Source: Hysterangium stoloniferum (taxonomy: Eukaryota > Basidiomycota > Agaricomycetes > Hysterangiales > Hysterangiaceae). Taken from it: 64,000 nucleotides of DNA. The notes beneath the pieces were generated by a model, which worked only from the letters and a program-made list of their open reading frames with translations, was not told the DNA's origin and ran no database searches. Every line of letters begins with the position of its first letter. Position 1 is the first letter of the stretch. The stretch is taken from positions 2,232,001-2,296,000 of the forward strand of contig WHVD01000001.1 in assembly GCA_015178975.1 (NCBI GenBank). The letters are read 5' to 3'. This document shows positions 11,850-22,999 of this stretch, in pieces. Both the position numbers and the translations under genes were made by a program.

Positions 11850-12420
11850 GTAGAGATGGTCCTTTGGGAGCTTTACATTTGGGGAGCAAGTTGCAGGTTG
11901 AGATTTGGAATACTGTAAGTTTTATTTTGGAGGCTTATTTCAGAACCTACTGGAAAGTAATGAGAGAATTTGGGTACTTCCAGGTAGGGGTCAGGACTTG
12001 GCTTCAGCTTATGTGCTGTGCCCCTATGCAAATGCTCAGATTGTCCTTGATTTCAGAAGCTTGATTTATGCTGGAGAGATTACAGATATTCAGAGTTCTG
12101 AAGAGTTCTGAATACTGAGCATACAGAAAGAGAAGAGGAATAAGCTAACTAAGTTCAATTTTAGATTTGGGTTGTAAGTACAAGTCTGCAGAACCAATAT
12201 ATATAGGCTTTCTTGTAATTGTACTACAAACTAAGATCACAATAAGATGGATTAGGATAGGGATTTCAAATCAGGAACATAACAAGGAAATGAAAAACTT
12301 GTCAACAGACAAGTTACCAAATATGGAACAAGGATTGAAGTTCAGAATGTCCAGGAACTAGTAAAGTTCTGGAGATGGGAAGTACCTTGGAAGATTGAAC
12401 TATCTGGGAATGTATCATAA
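11850..12420 (+). repeat. CpG-decayed copy of LTR family C
   Basis: The plus strand aligns with 36063-36600. The two share TTCAGCTTATGTGCTG, the ATATTCAGAGTTC and GAAGAGTTCTGAAT block and a TACAAACTAAGA motif. Differences are dominated by CpG to TpG or CpA changes. No target duplication could be defined. Confidence 0.7.
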
Positions 12421-13018
12421 CAACTGTTTAAGAACAGAAATTGTTTTAGAAAGGAAACTGTTTTGGAAAGGAAAATCTTTTACAATGGAAATTATTTTGA
12501 AATGGAAACTCTTTTGGAATGGACACTCTTTTAGAACAATGGTCCAGAGAGGAACAACAGTCCATCAATGGTTGAATTGACTGTCAATGGTAGCATTGAT
12601 GACAATTGATTGAGAATGGACGAGAGTGGATTGAGGGTTGATGGAACTTTGATGGAACTTTGGTAGAGCATTGATTGACAATTGATCAGTGGAGCATGGA
12701 TTGAGAATTGATGAGCACCAATGGAACATAAATGGATCCTTGATTAAGCATTGAAGAGAATTAACTGAGACTTAACTGAGCATTGTTTTCTTAGGACCAG
12801 AAAACCTGCCAGGACCTGGGTCCCACTCTGTAAGCCCCTATCTCTCTTTTGCAGTATGAATCACCAACTGGGTTCTGCCTGTACATCCCAGAGCCTTAGA
12901 AACTTGAGGATATTTGTCCTGATCTCCCCTGAGCTTGGTTGACATCTGGTTTATTACAGTATGTCCCTATACATGATCCTATTTTGTCCCAGCCTTTTTC
13001 CTAAGTATGGTCACCCTG
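12421..13018. other. Degenerate repetitive interval, no gene
   Basis: Short A/G-rich near-repeats of GAAACTNTTTTGGAA occur at 12440-12540 and of TTGATNGACAATTGAT at 12590-12760. No open reading with recognisable domains is present. Confidence 0.55.
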
Positions 13019-13199
13019 TGTTAAGGGGCATGCAGAGCTTAGTGGAGGGTTCCTGGAGAAACCTGCAGATATTCTGGTAGGACTTGGCTTCAGCTTATAG
13101 GCTGCACCCTTGTGAGATTGTAGCGTCCAACTTCAAAAAAATGGATGGGAAACCTGGGGAGTCCTGGTGTAGTTGAAAGGTCAATGGTTGATAGGAGGA

Positions 13200-13695
13200 T
13201 GGTCACACTTTATTGAATATACAAAATTTTACTGAATAATCCTCATATTTTTAAGTGAGACTACTTCCTCTGGCCATGACAACTTATTCTATGAGTTTAT
13301 ATTTAATTACCTGAAGTTTCATCTTTAAAATATGCATGCCCTTTTAAAATACACACAAATGATATAGTTACACAAGATTATTTGGGTTATGATGTATTCT
13401 CTTGTATACAAGCAAACTTTCAAATATTTCATATAATTTAAATTTAGTTGGTTTAGAGAGTTAACCAGAACTATCTGGGGTACCAATCCCCATTGTGCAA
13501 TTTATTCCAAAAGAATAATCTACAGATGATTGTTTGACTAAATTTTGTCAGATATAGGATAAATATTAATATTTTTGCATTCTTCAGAGTGATACCTAAT
13601 CAACTGAATTTGATTAAATATTAATTTTACAACAAACAATATAAATATATATACTTTAGTGGATAAATAACTTTTAAAGTTTTGGGTTATCCTCC
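13200..13695 (-). mobile_element. AT-rich MITE-like insertion
   Basis: About 500 bp of AT-rich sequence lies inside an LTR. The segment 13535-13690 is found inverted at 26757-26930, sharing GGATAACCCAAAACTTT and an AATCAACTGAATTTGATT-like stretch. Two copies in unrelated places indicate a mobile repeat. No coding capacity is seen and the outer ends are not sharply defined. Confidence 0.55.
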
Positions 13696-13795
13696 ATAGG
13701 TCAAAGGTTGATAGGTTGATGGTTGATACATAGGTTGATGGTTGATACTGTAGGTCAATGGTTGATAGGTCAATGGTTGATAGGCTGAAAGACTG
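13696..13795 (+). repeat. Short minisatellite (GGTTGATAGGTCAAT variants)
   Basis: Five to six imperfect copies of a 15-18 bp unit built on GGTTGATA. The same motif seeds minisatellite-like tracts in other copies of this LTR family. Confidence 0.7.
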
Positions 13796-14639
13796 GTTGG
13801 GAAGCCCACAAGCTCTGATGAGGTTGATAGCAAGCATTGTGATATGAGAGATGGGGATGGAGTGGGGACCAGTCAGAAAGCCCATGGGCTCTGATGAGGT
13901 CAATAGCATTGTGAGATGGGGATGGAGCAGGTATATGCTAAGTAACTGGGGGAGGACTTAGTCTGAAGACTTAGTTGATTTTCTGACCAGATTGTATGTA
14001 CAACATTAGCTAGTTTATGTATATAGACTGTAGAATGTATGCAATACCAAATCTGGTAATAATGAGATCCAAACAAGTAATCATGAAACGAGATAAGTAA
14101 ACACCAAATTAGGTGTTAGGGGCAGAACGGAATGGAGGTGGAGTCCAAAACATGACAGGTCATTAGACCATAATGGGAATGGGGCTCAGTTAGAGAGCTG
14201 TCGGGTGATCTGGGTGGAGCTGGGTGACTGGTGTGTGGAGAGGGGTTGGACATAGACAGGCTTTGACTTGCATGGGTCCTGGTGGAGTTCAATGAGTGAT
14301 ATGCGAGACACAGAGGGTCAGGCATGGATGGGCTTGATGTCCAGGTCCCGGCAGGTTTTCCAGTTTAGCTATAACTTGGTATAGCAAGTTGGGTGCATGT
14401 AGGATGGGGTCTGGAGCCTGGCGGGTTTTCTGGTCCTAACAGTACCCTCCCTGTATGCTGATGTCCCAAAGAGGCTCTAGAATGTGATAAAGTTTGTCGG
14501 ATACATGTATGTGTCAAAGAATCATGTCAGTTACATGTATGCATCAAAAGGTCATGTGATCTGGAAGGTAGGGTTCAAATGCAATGAGCCTATATAAAAA
14601 TTTGAAATAATAAAATTTCTTCTTCTTTATTACCTCCAT

Positions 14640-15600
14640 TATCCAATTTGTTATGGTCCAAAACTGATGCCTCACAAACCGATCACCACTGCTGGGCCCT
14701 CCACAGGCTCCCCATATCAGGCTCCACTCACTGCTGCCAAAATCTTGGCACAGTGGGAGGAGGAGCAGCATTGACAAAGGGAGGAAGCAGAGAAGAAGGT
14801 CAAAGAGGCCGAGGAGGACTTGGAGAGGGAGTACCAGGTGGCATTGGTCATGGAGAAGGAGGCTGAGGAGCAGAGGAAAAAGGATGAGAGGAGGCAGTGC
14901 AGGTTGCCATGGAGCATTCCAAAGCAGCCACGGAGAGTGCCACAGTTGCCATGGGAAAGGTAAGTCCCAATGATTTGCCTAATTGAACCTTACTGACTTT
15001 TGGTTTCTAGTGCAAGGTGGTAGAAGTGGAGTTGGAGTCTGAGGGGGAGGCTGAGAGCCCTCAAAAGGTAAGTGGCAGGTCCACAAGAACATCCAGGTAC
15101 TGACCAAACAAGGAAAATGGCTCCAGTCTGTTTGGAGGCAAAGAATGACCTGTAGTGTTCCAGTTGTAACAACTGGAACACAGACTGTTACCAGAAGTCT
15201 GGGTGGGGACCAGGCTGTTGGCTGTGTGTGCACCTCAAAGTGAGGTGTTCACTGGTTCACAAACCCATGGGGTCCATGGCATGGGAAGTGGGTGGCTCAG
15301 ACAGGCTGGGGGCTTGGAGGACATTTTGGGTTGGATAGCCATGGGCATAGGGCCCAGAACCAGTTGCTTGAAGAGAGCAACTGGATGCAGGGGACCATGG
15401 TGGAGACACTCCAGGGACTCTGTGGAGAGTTTTGGACATTCTTGGCAGAGTATGGTAGGTACATGTATTCAGAACCCCAGGTCAGGAGTTCCAAGGAGCC
15501 TGGGGAGGAAGAGGATGGGGTCCCCAAGGAGGTGGCAGGACTCCACAAGGAGTATAATGAAAGTGGGCAGAAGCATAGCCCCATAAGTGTAGAATGAACA
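14640..15600 (+). pseudogene. Decayed retroelement interior (coiled-coil gag-like)
   Basis: The plus strand near 14750-14890 reads as a highly charged coiled-coil (repeated EEAEKK and EEDLEREY-type heptads) with a stop codon inside. An open stretch of about 100 codons at 15292-15597 contains GEEEDGVPKEVAGLHKEY. Position directly after an LTR and a charged N-terminal region suggest a gag-type protein of a fungal retroelement. No zinc knuckle, protease or reverse transcriptase is seen, and I cannot name the family. Confidence 0.4.
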
Positions 15601-16458
15601 GAAAACAAATAATAAAGTTTAATTAATTTCTTCTTTTTTTAAATTTTAAAATAAAATAAAATAAAAGCGTGAAACATAAAAGTCTGCAGGAGGTCCACTA
15701 AGACTTAAATAAACAAGTCAGAAACCTGTAAAAGCAAAGAGAGACATAGGGCGACAGGGAAAAATGAAGTGAGTCCAACATATGCACAGGGTCTGTGGAT
15801 TGTGGCTAGAGAGAGGATAGTGGTCCAGGTTTGAGTGGGTAAGCTGTGTGAAAGTCAGTGACAATCTCTGTGGCATTACTGAGTTCTGTGGCCAAAATCT
15901 ATGATGTCTCTTTGTCAGTGCCCTTGTAACCCACCCGCTTGACCAAGTAAAGCAGTTTACAAGTGTGTCAATGCTTATCTATTTTTGAGTAACAGATTTT
16001 CTTGTATGAATTTTGGCTAAAAAACAATGAGTCAAGCCAGAATCTATGAGTGCTGAAAAAACAAATTTTGGGATCATATTAGACATAAGTTTAATAAAAA
16101 ATGAGTCCGAGTTCAAAAGAGCAGATGCATTAAGACGAGTAAACTCATGAATGTGTGGAGAGGTAATGCAACCCCCAACCCACAGGAATCTGTGGGGTTG
16201 CTTACTCTTTTTTTGGATGAGAAGCCAGTTTGTCCTTCAATGGGGATTCTGTAGAGGAGATCTTGGCTGTACAACCTTTGTAGAGTTTGCTTTCACCAAT
16301 GGACATTCTGGAGCTCAATGACTGGGATTTCTGCACAAGAGACAAAGGCTGTTTGTTGTCCATACACTGCTTCCTTTCCTGTGGGGTAAGTTTGCCATCG
16401 GGTCCAAGTTTCCTGTAAGGTCGGGTTTTCCAGTTTGCTTGCCAGACTGCTGGCCTTT
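15601..16458. other. No gene recognised
   Basis: It contains an A-rich AAAATAAAATAAAAT tract at 15640-15665 and a minus-strand reading near 16200-16450 resembling the linker after gag in related elements. CpG is very rare. It is probably retroelement debris. Confidence 0.45.
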
Positions 16459-16487
16459 GTTGTTGTTGTTGTTGTTGTTGTTGTTGG
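16459..16487 (+). repeat. (GTT)n microsatellite
   Basis: Nine to ten perfect TTG/GTT triplets in a row. On the minus strand this reads as a polythreonine/asparagine tract of the kind common in the linker behind retroelement gag; a comparable NKKGKDK-type region lies at 24760 in a related gag. Confidence 0.9.
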
Positions 16488-17224
16488 AAGACTATTTATC
16501 ATTCTTCTGATCAGAGTGTGTGGAGTTTTGGTTACTGGTAGATGGGGTGTTGTTGTTGAGCTTGTTGGCCATGGACTTGTTGCCCTTGGAAGGGTGTTTA
16601 TAATTACTATAATCTCAAATATTTACTTTTAAATAGTGATATCTATTCTGAAACAATTATATTATCAAAAAACAACATCAGAAATAGTTCTCCATATTAC
16701 ATCTTATACAACCCATAGTTATTTAACAAATTCCATTGTATATAATTTCCTTCCTTTTACAGATGCCTACTAATACTTTTATTAGTACTTTGTTTTTTAA
16801 AAGTTGTAATGTAGCTATTTCCATGTAAAATATGTAAAATTTTATTGGAAATTTTTCATACCACAGCTGTCTTTATTAAGTAAAACCCCCTATATATTCT
16901 GGGTATGTTGAATCAAGTAGAAATCTGTTCAGATTGACAGATCCATTCTGAAGTAATACATATGTATTTAGAGGTGCCAATGATATACATATGCATGGAA
17001 TGGACTATCTAAAGGTATTTATTTTTTAAAAGTATTAGTGTTTCAAATTACTAAATTTTTTTATTGCCTACTCATGTCCAGAAAGATTCTTTAGTTTGTA
17101 ATGTATGAGAGAGTTTAAAACTTTCAAAAAGTTTTAAAAACCAAATTATGTTTGAATCACATCCCAGATATTTAAATGACCTTTAGAGTATATTAGAATT
17201 TGGTATACTTAATAGTTTTCAGAT

Positions 17225-17954
17225 ATCCTCCCTTGTCCATGGAGGTCTTGTGGGCAACTTCCATGTGACATTCCCAATAGCATGCATCTGCATTTTGAGC
17301 CTTGAGGTGCATACAGGACAGTGTTTTTGGTTTGCCATCTTCTCCTTTTGAGACTTCATCTTTAAGATGGGATGGCAGACTGGCATAGAACTGGTGGTGG
17401 AGAGTGGGATCGCCCCACTGACAATGGGCTGCAAGATTGTTAAATTGGACAATGCAGTCTCCATGATGCACTGGCTGTCCTTCATACGAAGATTGGTGAG
17501 GTTATTCTCAGCTTCTCTGGTTGGGTCATATGGGCCAAAGTTTGTTTCTAGCTCCTCAACAAAAGCATTCCAATCTTCAAGCCAGGTTGGCTCTTCCTCA
17601 GAAAGTCCACTAAAAGCCAGTTTGAACCATTTCAACACAGATCCTGAGAGGTATGTATGAGAGTGCATAATTGACTTTTCAGGAGTCCATGGAGAATGTG
17701 GCAGATTGATTGTGGAAATTGAAGTGACATTGCATGAGGAAGGTGGAAAGTTTGTTGGGGTTGGAACCCATGAAGGGTTCTGGAGCATTGACTTTTGACT
17801 GCAGAGGTTCCAGATCCTTCTTTTTCCCTTCTCTGAGCATGTGATTCATCAATCTTTCTAAAGTGATTGCTAACAACTCAGAAGTAGGATCTGAAAGTGG
17901 CAGTTGATCATTAGATGTGGAATTTTCAACACCTTTGCCCTTGTTGGAGGCCAT
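17225..17954 (-). pseudogene. Ty3/Gypsy-type gag, truncated
   Basis: A start Met at 17954 opens MASNKGKGVEN. The capsid region WNAFVEELETNFGPYDPT (about 17575-17525) and an exact C-terminal counterpart of the gag at 24663-25580 follow in two frames (QFNNLAAHCQWGD). A stop and a frame change at about 17690 and 17470 break the gene. Downstream reading stops where the inverted arm begins, so zinc knuckle and pol are lost. The start is only 15 bp from the LTR end, leaving no room for a usual primer-binding site. Confidence 0.75.
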
Positions 17955-17968
17955 GGCCTTGTCCTCAT

Positions 17969-18482
17969 TGTTAAGAACAGAATGCTGACTGATGTTGGTA
18001 GACCAACAGGGACCGAATGGAAGGACTTGGCTTCAGCTTATGTGCTGCACCCTCGCAAGTTACCATTGGAAGTCTGTAAATTTTGGGTGGGTGGAAAACT
18101 AATCCTGTCGAATAATCCTCTCAGTAAGTCACCGATCAGAAGCTGAAGGATAAGTTGGGGGTCAAAGGGTTGGAGACCAAGAGTGAGTGAGTGCAAGCAA
18201 AGGCAAAGAGTGGGATATTTAGAGCGAGACTACGAGGGATGTATACAAGTGTTCTGAGTTGATATTCTGATTGCCTTGTAGCTACATTACAGTTGGACTT
18301 AATACTAGTTATTGGCATCTCAAAATACTAACTAGGTAAGAGTGGGAATGTCCAATTAGTGACAAATAAACTTGACTAGGAACTGGAAGGTTACGATAAG
18401 GTTGGAAGCCATGATTATCTGAGAGTGGGATTATGATAAAAGGGAATAGTCCAAGAGCTACAAGTATATATGGGCATACAAT
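17969..18482 (-). repeat. LTR family B, truncated copy
   Basis: The element-internal end is TGTTAAGAAC on the plus strand (CA terminus on the minus strand). It matches the complete LTRs at 23247-23958 (inverted relative to it) and 25880-26621 for about 510 bp, then stops at GGGCATACA. CpG positions of the 23247-23958 copy are mostly TpG or CpA here. Confidence 0.75.
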
Positions 18483-18837
18483 GACTCAAAACACCCTTTG
18501 CATGTTTTGTATGTACTTCAGATTTATATCTCTGATAACTCAAAGAATAAAAATGCAATAATACTAAGAATATTTGTGAATATGCTCTATCATATCTAGA
18601 TTATGGAAGGATGGTGCCATTACATAAGCTCCAAATTTGGAAATATTTCAAATATTTATATACAAGAGACTCATGCAAAGGGTTTTTTTGCTGGCAACTT
18701 TGATGACTATAAATGCTTATAGTCATGTGACCTTGTTGATTGTTTACCTCCAATTAGGTTCATATCAACAAAATCACATGATGTCACATGACCATGTTGT
18801 ACTGGAGTATAAATATATCACCTTTAGCAACTAGGGA
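18483..18837. other. AT-rich spacer, no gene
   Basis: It lies between the truncated LTR and the right inverted arm. No motif or open reading worth naming. Confidence 0.5.
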
Positions 18838-19198
18838 GGATATCTGAAAACTATTAAGTATACCAAATTCTAATATACTCTAAAGGTCATTTAAACATCT
18901 GGGATGTGATTCAAACATAATTTGGTTTTTAAAACTTTTTGAAAGTTTTAAACTCATACATTACAAACTAAAGAATCTTTCCGGACATGAGTAGACAAAA
19001 AAAAAATTAGTAGTTTGAAACACTAATACTTTTAAAAAATAGATACCTTTAGATAGTCCATTCCATGCATATGTATGTATATCATTGGCACCTCTAAATA
19101 CATACGTATTATTTTGGAATGGATCTGTCAATCTGAACAGATTTCTACTTGATTCAACATTATCCCGATTGTCTCCCCTCGTCGGTTAATCTTAGAGG

Positions 19199-20289
19199 TT
19201 AACGATGGGTTGCCAAGGGTACTGACATGCTATTCCTTGAAATTGCTGTGATTGGGGTGGCTAATATGGAACCGTCCTCATTTTGCAATACGATTCCTTC
19301 GACAATCCACTCCTCGCCCATTAGGTCTTCGACAAAAATAGGCACTAGTCTGGCTGACTCCGGATCGATGGTGCAGTCTTCCAAGGCTCACGTGACTCTT
19401 TCAGTTCCCACGCCTTTATCGGGAAGAGAGGTGAGTTTGGGTTGCTCCTTCTGATGCTTCCCGAAAGGGGCCTTGTTGATGGTGAAGGTCAAAGGTTGAG
19501 GTTCCTTAGAAGAACTGGCTGGAATAAAACCCTGTCATCGTGAGAGAATAAGGCTAGATCCCAATGGCTAATCTCTTGGGGTACCAATTTCATAGTTAAC
19601 ATGGAAATCTTCTCCTAAGAGAATTAGCACTGTCATTCCTCTAACAACATAAGTTTCCGCCGTGAACTTCAGTAAAATTCCACTGTCATCCTCCAGGTAA
19701 ATAGGAATATTAACATATCCGATGACCTTGGCATTACCTTGAGCTGGATTAGACGTAGCTTGAGTCCCTGTTTCAACTTGTACTGGCCCTGCAGCCCCTT
19801 GTAGAATTCCTCCGATATGAGAGAAAGATCTGCTCCTGTGTCCATTCTGACTTTAACGTGTTCATGTGAATCGGGAGTTCCTACATGACCAAAAACATGG
19901 AGCACTGCAACTCCTATGCTAGAGTAACCACTGGGGGGGTCCCGTTTTCGATAATGGATCATAGTATCCTCCTTCATCAGTTGACTGGGACGAGGGTACT
20001 GGATTCTAGGTCTCCTACTTTCCTTGCACAGGGACAGGCTTATGTTCCTGCACTCACTTCGACAAGGAATATGTTTTGAGGAGGAATCCAATGCTGGATC
20101 GCTGTTGCTGTCCTCCGAATCTGAGTCATCGTACGGTAGTAAGTCAGGGGGGTTTCCAGGATCAAATGGAAATGTGTCAACATCAGCTCCAGGTGAACAG
20201 AGCGAGTCCGAGTTGATTTGTTCGTGATAGTCCTGAGTCTGATGGTGGTTCTTGGTCAGGCCCTCAAGGTCCTGCCAGTGTGCACTCAA
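19199..20289 (-). pseudogene. Gypsy-type aspartic protease region
   Basis: The minus strand carries VRMDTGADLSLISEEFY near 19855-19810, where DTGA is the catalytic triad of a retroviral-type aspartic protease that processes Gag-Pol. Upstream is an acidic linker (PYDDSDSEDSNSDP). A further open stretch at 19384-19199 (FVEDLMGEEWIVEG) continues the protease C-terminus in a shifted frame. The reading is cut at 19160 by the inverted-arm element, so reverse transcriptase, RNase H and integrase are absent. CpG is abundant here, unlike the neighbouring elements. Confidence 0.8.
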
Positions 20290-20364
20290 CCGATCTCCCT
20301 TTTCGAAGAAATCTGCAGCGAGTATGGATATGTAGACCTCAGATGGAAGAGCTTCATCAGGTGT

Positions 20365-21482
20365 TCAATTTTGCTCCCTTACTAGATCATTTCTGACCCG
20401 AGGTGCATAAATGGGAACAATAGTCAATTCGTCATCAGAACTATTTACTTGTCCTTGTATAGATAGTCCATGGACCACTTCATATAACCTTTGCTCCTCA
20501 GTTTCCTCTGACATATCCTGTGTGGGGCATTTGTTGATAGAGATATAATGAGACATTTTGCCAGCGTGAGGGCAATCTATCTTGAAATGCTCCGGACTTC
20601 CACATATCCAACATTCCTTGGTGGGTTTGACCAAGCTCTTCTTGTTGCTCCTCTCAAAGAACATTTTTTTGTGATGCTTTCCCTGCATCAGGTTAGTGGC
20701 GTCTGGGATGATCCTTCTCGTCAAGGCTCTCTCATTAGTCTCACTGACAAGAATGTGGTTAGGTGAAGAGAGGTCGTTTGTGGCCCTAAATCCAATTCAT
20801 GACCTTCCGATAACATGACGTGCGGTTTCTGGAACCGGTAACGTTCCCGGTGCATTTGGACCCAAGCGTTGATCAGAGCTTCTTGCAGGTTATTAGCATA
20901 AGTCTGCAAACTCATGATGTTGTCAATGGGTTGTCCTTGAAGAAGGTAAAGCCATTCTGTGGGCAGTGTGAGAATGAGTCTGCGCATTTCATCCCCTCTG
21001 TCTTGGTGGAACCCATACAGGAAATGATAGAGTTTAACTCTCCACTGGATGTAGTGGACGGGTGCCTCACGATCATGAACAGCTTGTCGAAATTTCATGG
21101 CTTCCCATTCTAAGGCCAAGGACTCACGCCAGCGAGTTCCAAGCAATCCTCCCACAATGCCCCAAAGAAACGACCCATGAGATTGACTGAATTCAGTATG
21201 CTCACGGTCTAGGGTGCTCCACCAGACCTTAGCATTGCCCGTGAGTCATCTTGGCAGAGCAACTCCTAACAGCGTGCTCAAAGAGTCTGATACTTCTGTG
21301 AGACTCATGATGTCCATGATATAATCCAGGGCCTTGGATTGGGCTCTGTCATATTCAGGGAGGTCAGACCATTTGATCTTGATGTCGTTGGTGTTAAGAG
21401 TGATCTTCTTGTCCTTAAGTAAGTCATCGATAAGCGTGCTAGCTTGAGACTGCATCGGAGTTCGAAAGGGGGTATTAGGCAC
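20365..21482 (-). pseudogene. Gag capsid and CCHC zinc knuckle
   Basis: The capsid-type stretch RWRESLALEWEAMKFRQ at 21130-21080 and YIQWRVKLYHFLYGF are followed by CWICGSPEHFKIDCPH at about 20610-20565, a CX2CX4HX4C zinc knuckle that binds nucleic acid. The frame changes at about 21240 and 20725. An N-terminal part MPNTPFRTPMQSQAS starts near 21482. Order and spacing are those of a Ty3/Gypsy gag preceding the protease at 19669-20289. Confidence 0.8.
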
Positions 21483-21632
21483 TCCATTGTGGTGCTCCCC
21501 ATGTCCTGAATTCCCTCCTCAGTCTGAAGTATTCAAACTCCCAGATGAATCGCTAGGGGGTCCTCCTGATGGCAAGAAAGGATTCGAAGTGATCAGCAGA
21601 GAATGGCGGGGACTGTCTGAGTTCAGCGATCC

Positions 21633-22934
21633 TCAACCAGCAACTGGGCCAGCTATACCCTCAGTGAATGCTGTAGAGAAAGATGGTCGACCCTTGCTGG
21701 TGACCGATCGGTTTCTGACATTGGTCACCTCGTTGCCGAAGTTAGGGCTGTTCGAGACTCCTTCGAACGTGATGTGAGAGCGATGATCTCCCTGGAGAGG
21801 CACTGGGCCGGGTTCCATCGTGATTTGTGTCTCGATCTCTGTCGTGTTCAGAAGTCGACATGGCTGAGGTTGATGAAAAGGAGCGCAGACCTCAATCCTC
21901 TTTTCCTGAAGGCATTCTATCACCTGCATCCTCATGTCCAGCAGAAAATCCTCCAATATCACGGAACGGTTGAGAGAATGTAGGAAATGAGTATCAGGAG
22001 ACCCATTTAGGTTGTGAATGAACGAATTAGTCGTGGAGAGAGGTGAATTGGGGACCTGAATCGAGTCATTATAGGGGAGGAGTACCTCTAAAACCATCTT
22101 ATCGAGTCTTCTTTGGTTTCACTTCAACCGACCCCTTAAGGTGAAGTATGCAAACGATAGATTCGGCGTGACTCCATTGAGAGACTCCTCCAACATACGG
22201 ATGTACATGTACTGGTAGTCAACCTTAGGCACAACATGATATCCGTGGAGCAGGACATGTAGCATTTGCAATGCATCATCATGCCTACAAAGTGCTTCAA
22301 GGAATAGAGAGAACACCTCCCGCTTGAGAATCCTTCTTCCTCCCTCCATAGCGGTTGTCACCTCGTTCGACCATTCAGGAATCGATCGGGTCAAGTCCTC
22401 AAGGCTCCCTGGTTGCGTGAATAAATCCTGTGCTGATAAGATTGCCTGATAACGACCTAACCAGACTGCTACAGTCACTGGTAAAAGGGGGTAATCTGTA
22501 TTGTACTCCTCCACAAAGGGAGTAACCTGATCCTTGGAGATTTGATCGGTGTAGTACATATCCCATTGCAAGTTGATGGGCTGAGTGTAAACCATATGAC
22601 CTCCGAGGAATTGCTTAAGGATAACCTGTCTCAGAGGGAACGTGAGAATGGGCTCAGGTGCTCGACTAGGCTCAATGTTGGCTCCAGGGGTGCTCAACTG
22701 CCCGGTTGATGAGCGTTCCTCAGGTGGATCAGGGGGAATGTTCATTGACGAACCAGCTACTACTCCAGAGGGATCCTCTGGAGGAGCTGATCCTTGAAAG
22801 GTTGACGAAGACTTCCTCAAAGTGACATTACAGGGTGGTTCTAAGTTAGCAGGTCTTTGACGAGGCATGGAACTGCTTGGAGTTGACGAAGACCTCAGTG
22901 TTTGGTTCTTGCCCATAGTCATTCGTGTGCTCAA
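21633..22934 (-). pseudogene. Gag N-terminal region of the same element
   Basis: An open reading starts at Met 22934, runs 271 codons to a stop at 22119 and resumes in another frame (22097-21633). It begins with a Ser/Pro-rich tail (SSSTPSSSMPRQRP). A globular part follows (TVAVWLGRYQAILSAQDLF) with no motif that I recognise. The start lies about 50 bp from the primer-binding site, as expected for gag. Confidence 0.65.
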
Positions 22935-22979
22935 GTCTTAGTAGTCAAATAATAAGATCTTTCCTCATCGGAAAAGAAT

Positions 22980-22998
22980 GGTCCGGCTCGGATCACCA
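22980..22998 (-). promoter_or_regulatory. Primer-binding site
   Basis: On the minus strand TGGTGATCCGAGCCGGAC follows the LTR terminus TTCACA with one spacer base. The initial TGG, complementary to the CCA end of a tRNA, and this position are typical for reverse-transcription priming in LTR retrotransposons. The tRNA species is not identified. Confidence 0.7.
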
Positions 22999-22999
22999 C

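Larger units (their letters stand above)
13019..14441 (+). mobile_element. LTR family A copy with an internal insertion
   Basis: It starts TGTTAAGGGGCATGC and ends GGTCCTAACA, matching the ends and much of the body of the 816-bp solo LTR at 46895-47710. It is about 600 bp longer, owing mainly to the AT-rich insertion at about 13200-13695 and a short minisatellite. A clean 5-bp duplication is not visible, so it may be the LTR of a once longer element whose interior lies at 14640-15600. CpG dinucleotides are strongly reduced. Confidence 0.65.
16906..19159. mobile_element. Element with about 320-bp inverted arms enclosing a gag/LTR fragment
   Basis: The left arm (16906-17224) begins TGTTGAATCAAGTAG and is repeated inverted at 18838-19159, ending CTACTTGATTCAACA. 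The arms are close to identical over their length. Between them lie a minus-strand gag (17225-17954) and part of its LTR (17969-18482), the same family as at 24663-26621. The right boundary cuts into the gag-protease element at 19160. No obvious target duplication was found. Confidence 0.75.

Noticed and set aside
15640..15665. A-rich tract as a poly(A) tail of a LINE-type element
   Set aside because: No reverse transcriptase or endonuclease reading precedes it and no target duplication is visible.
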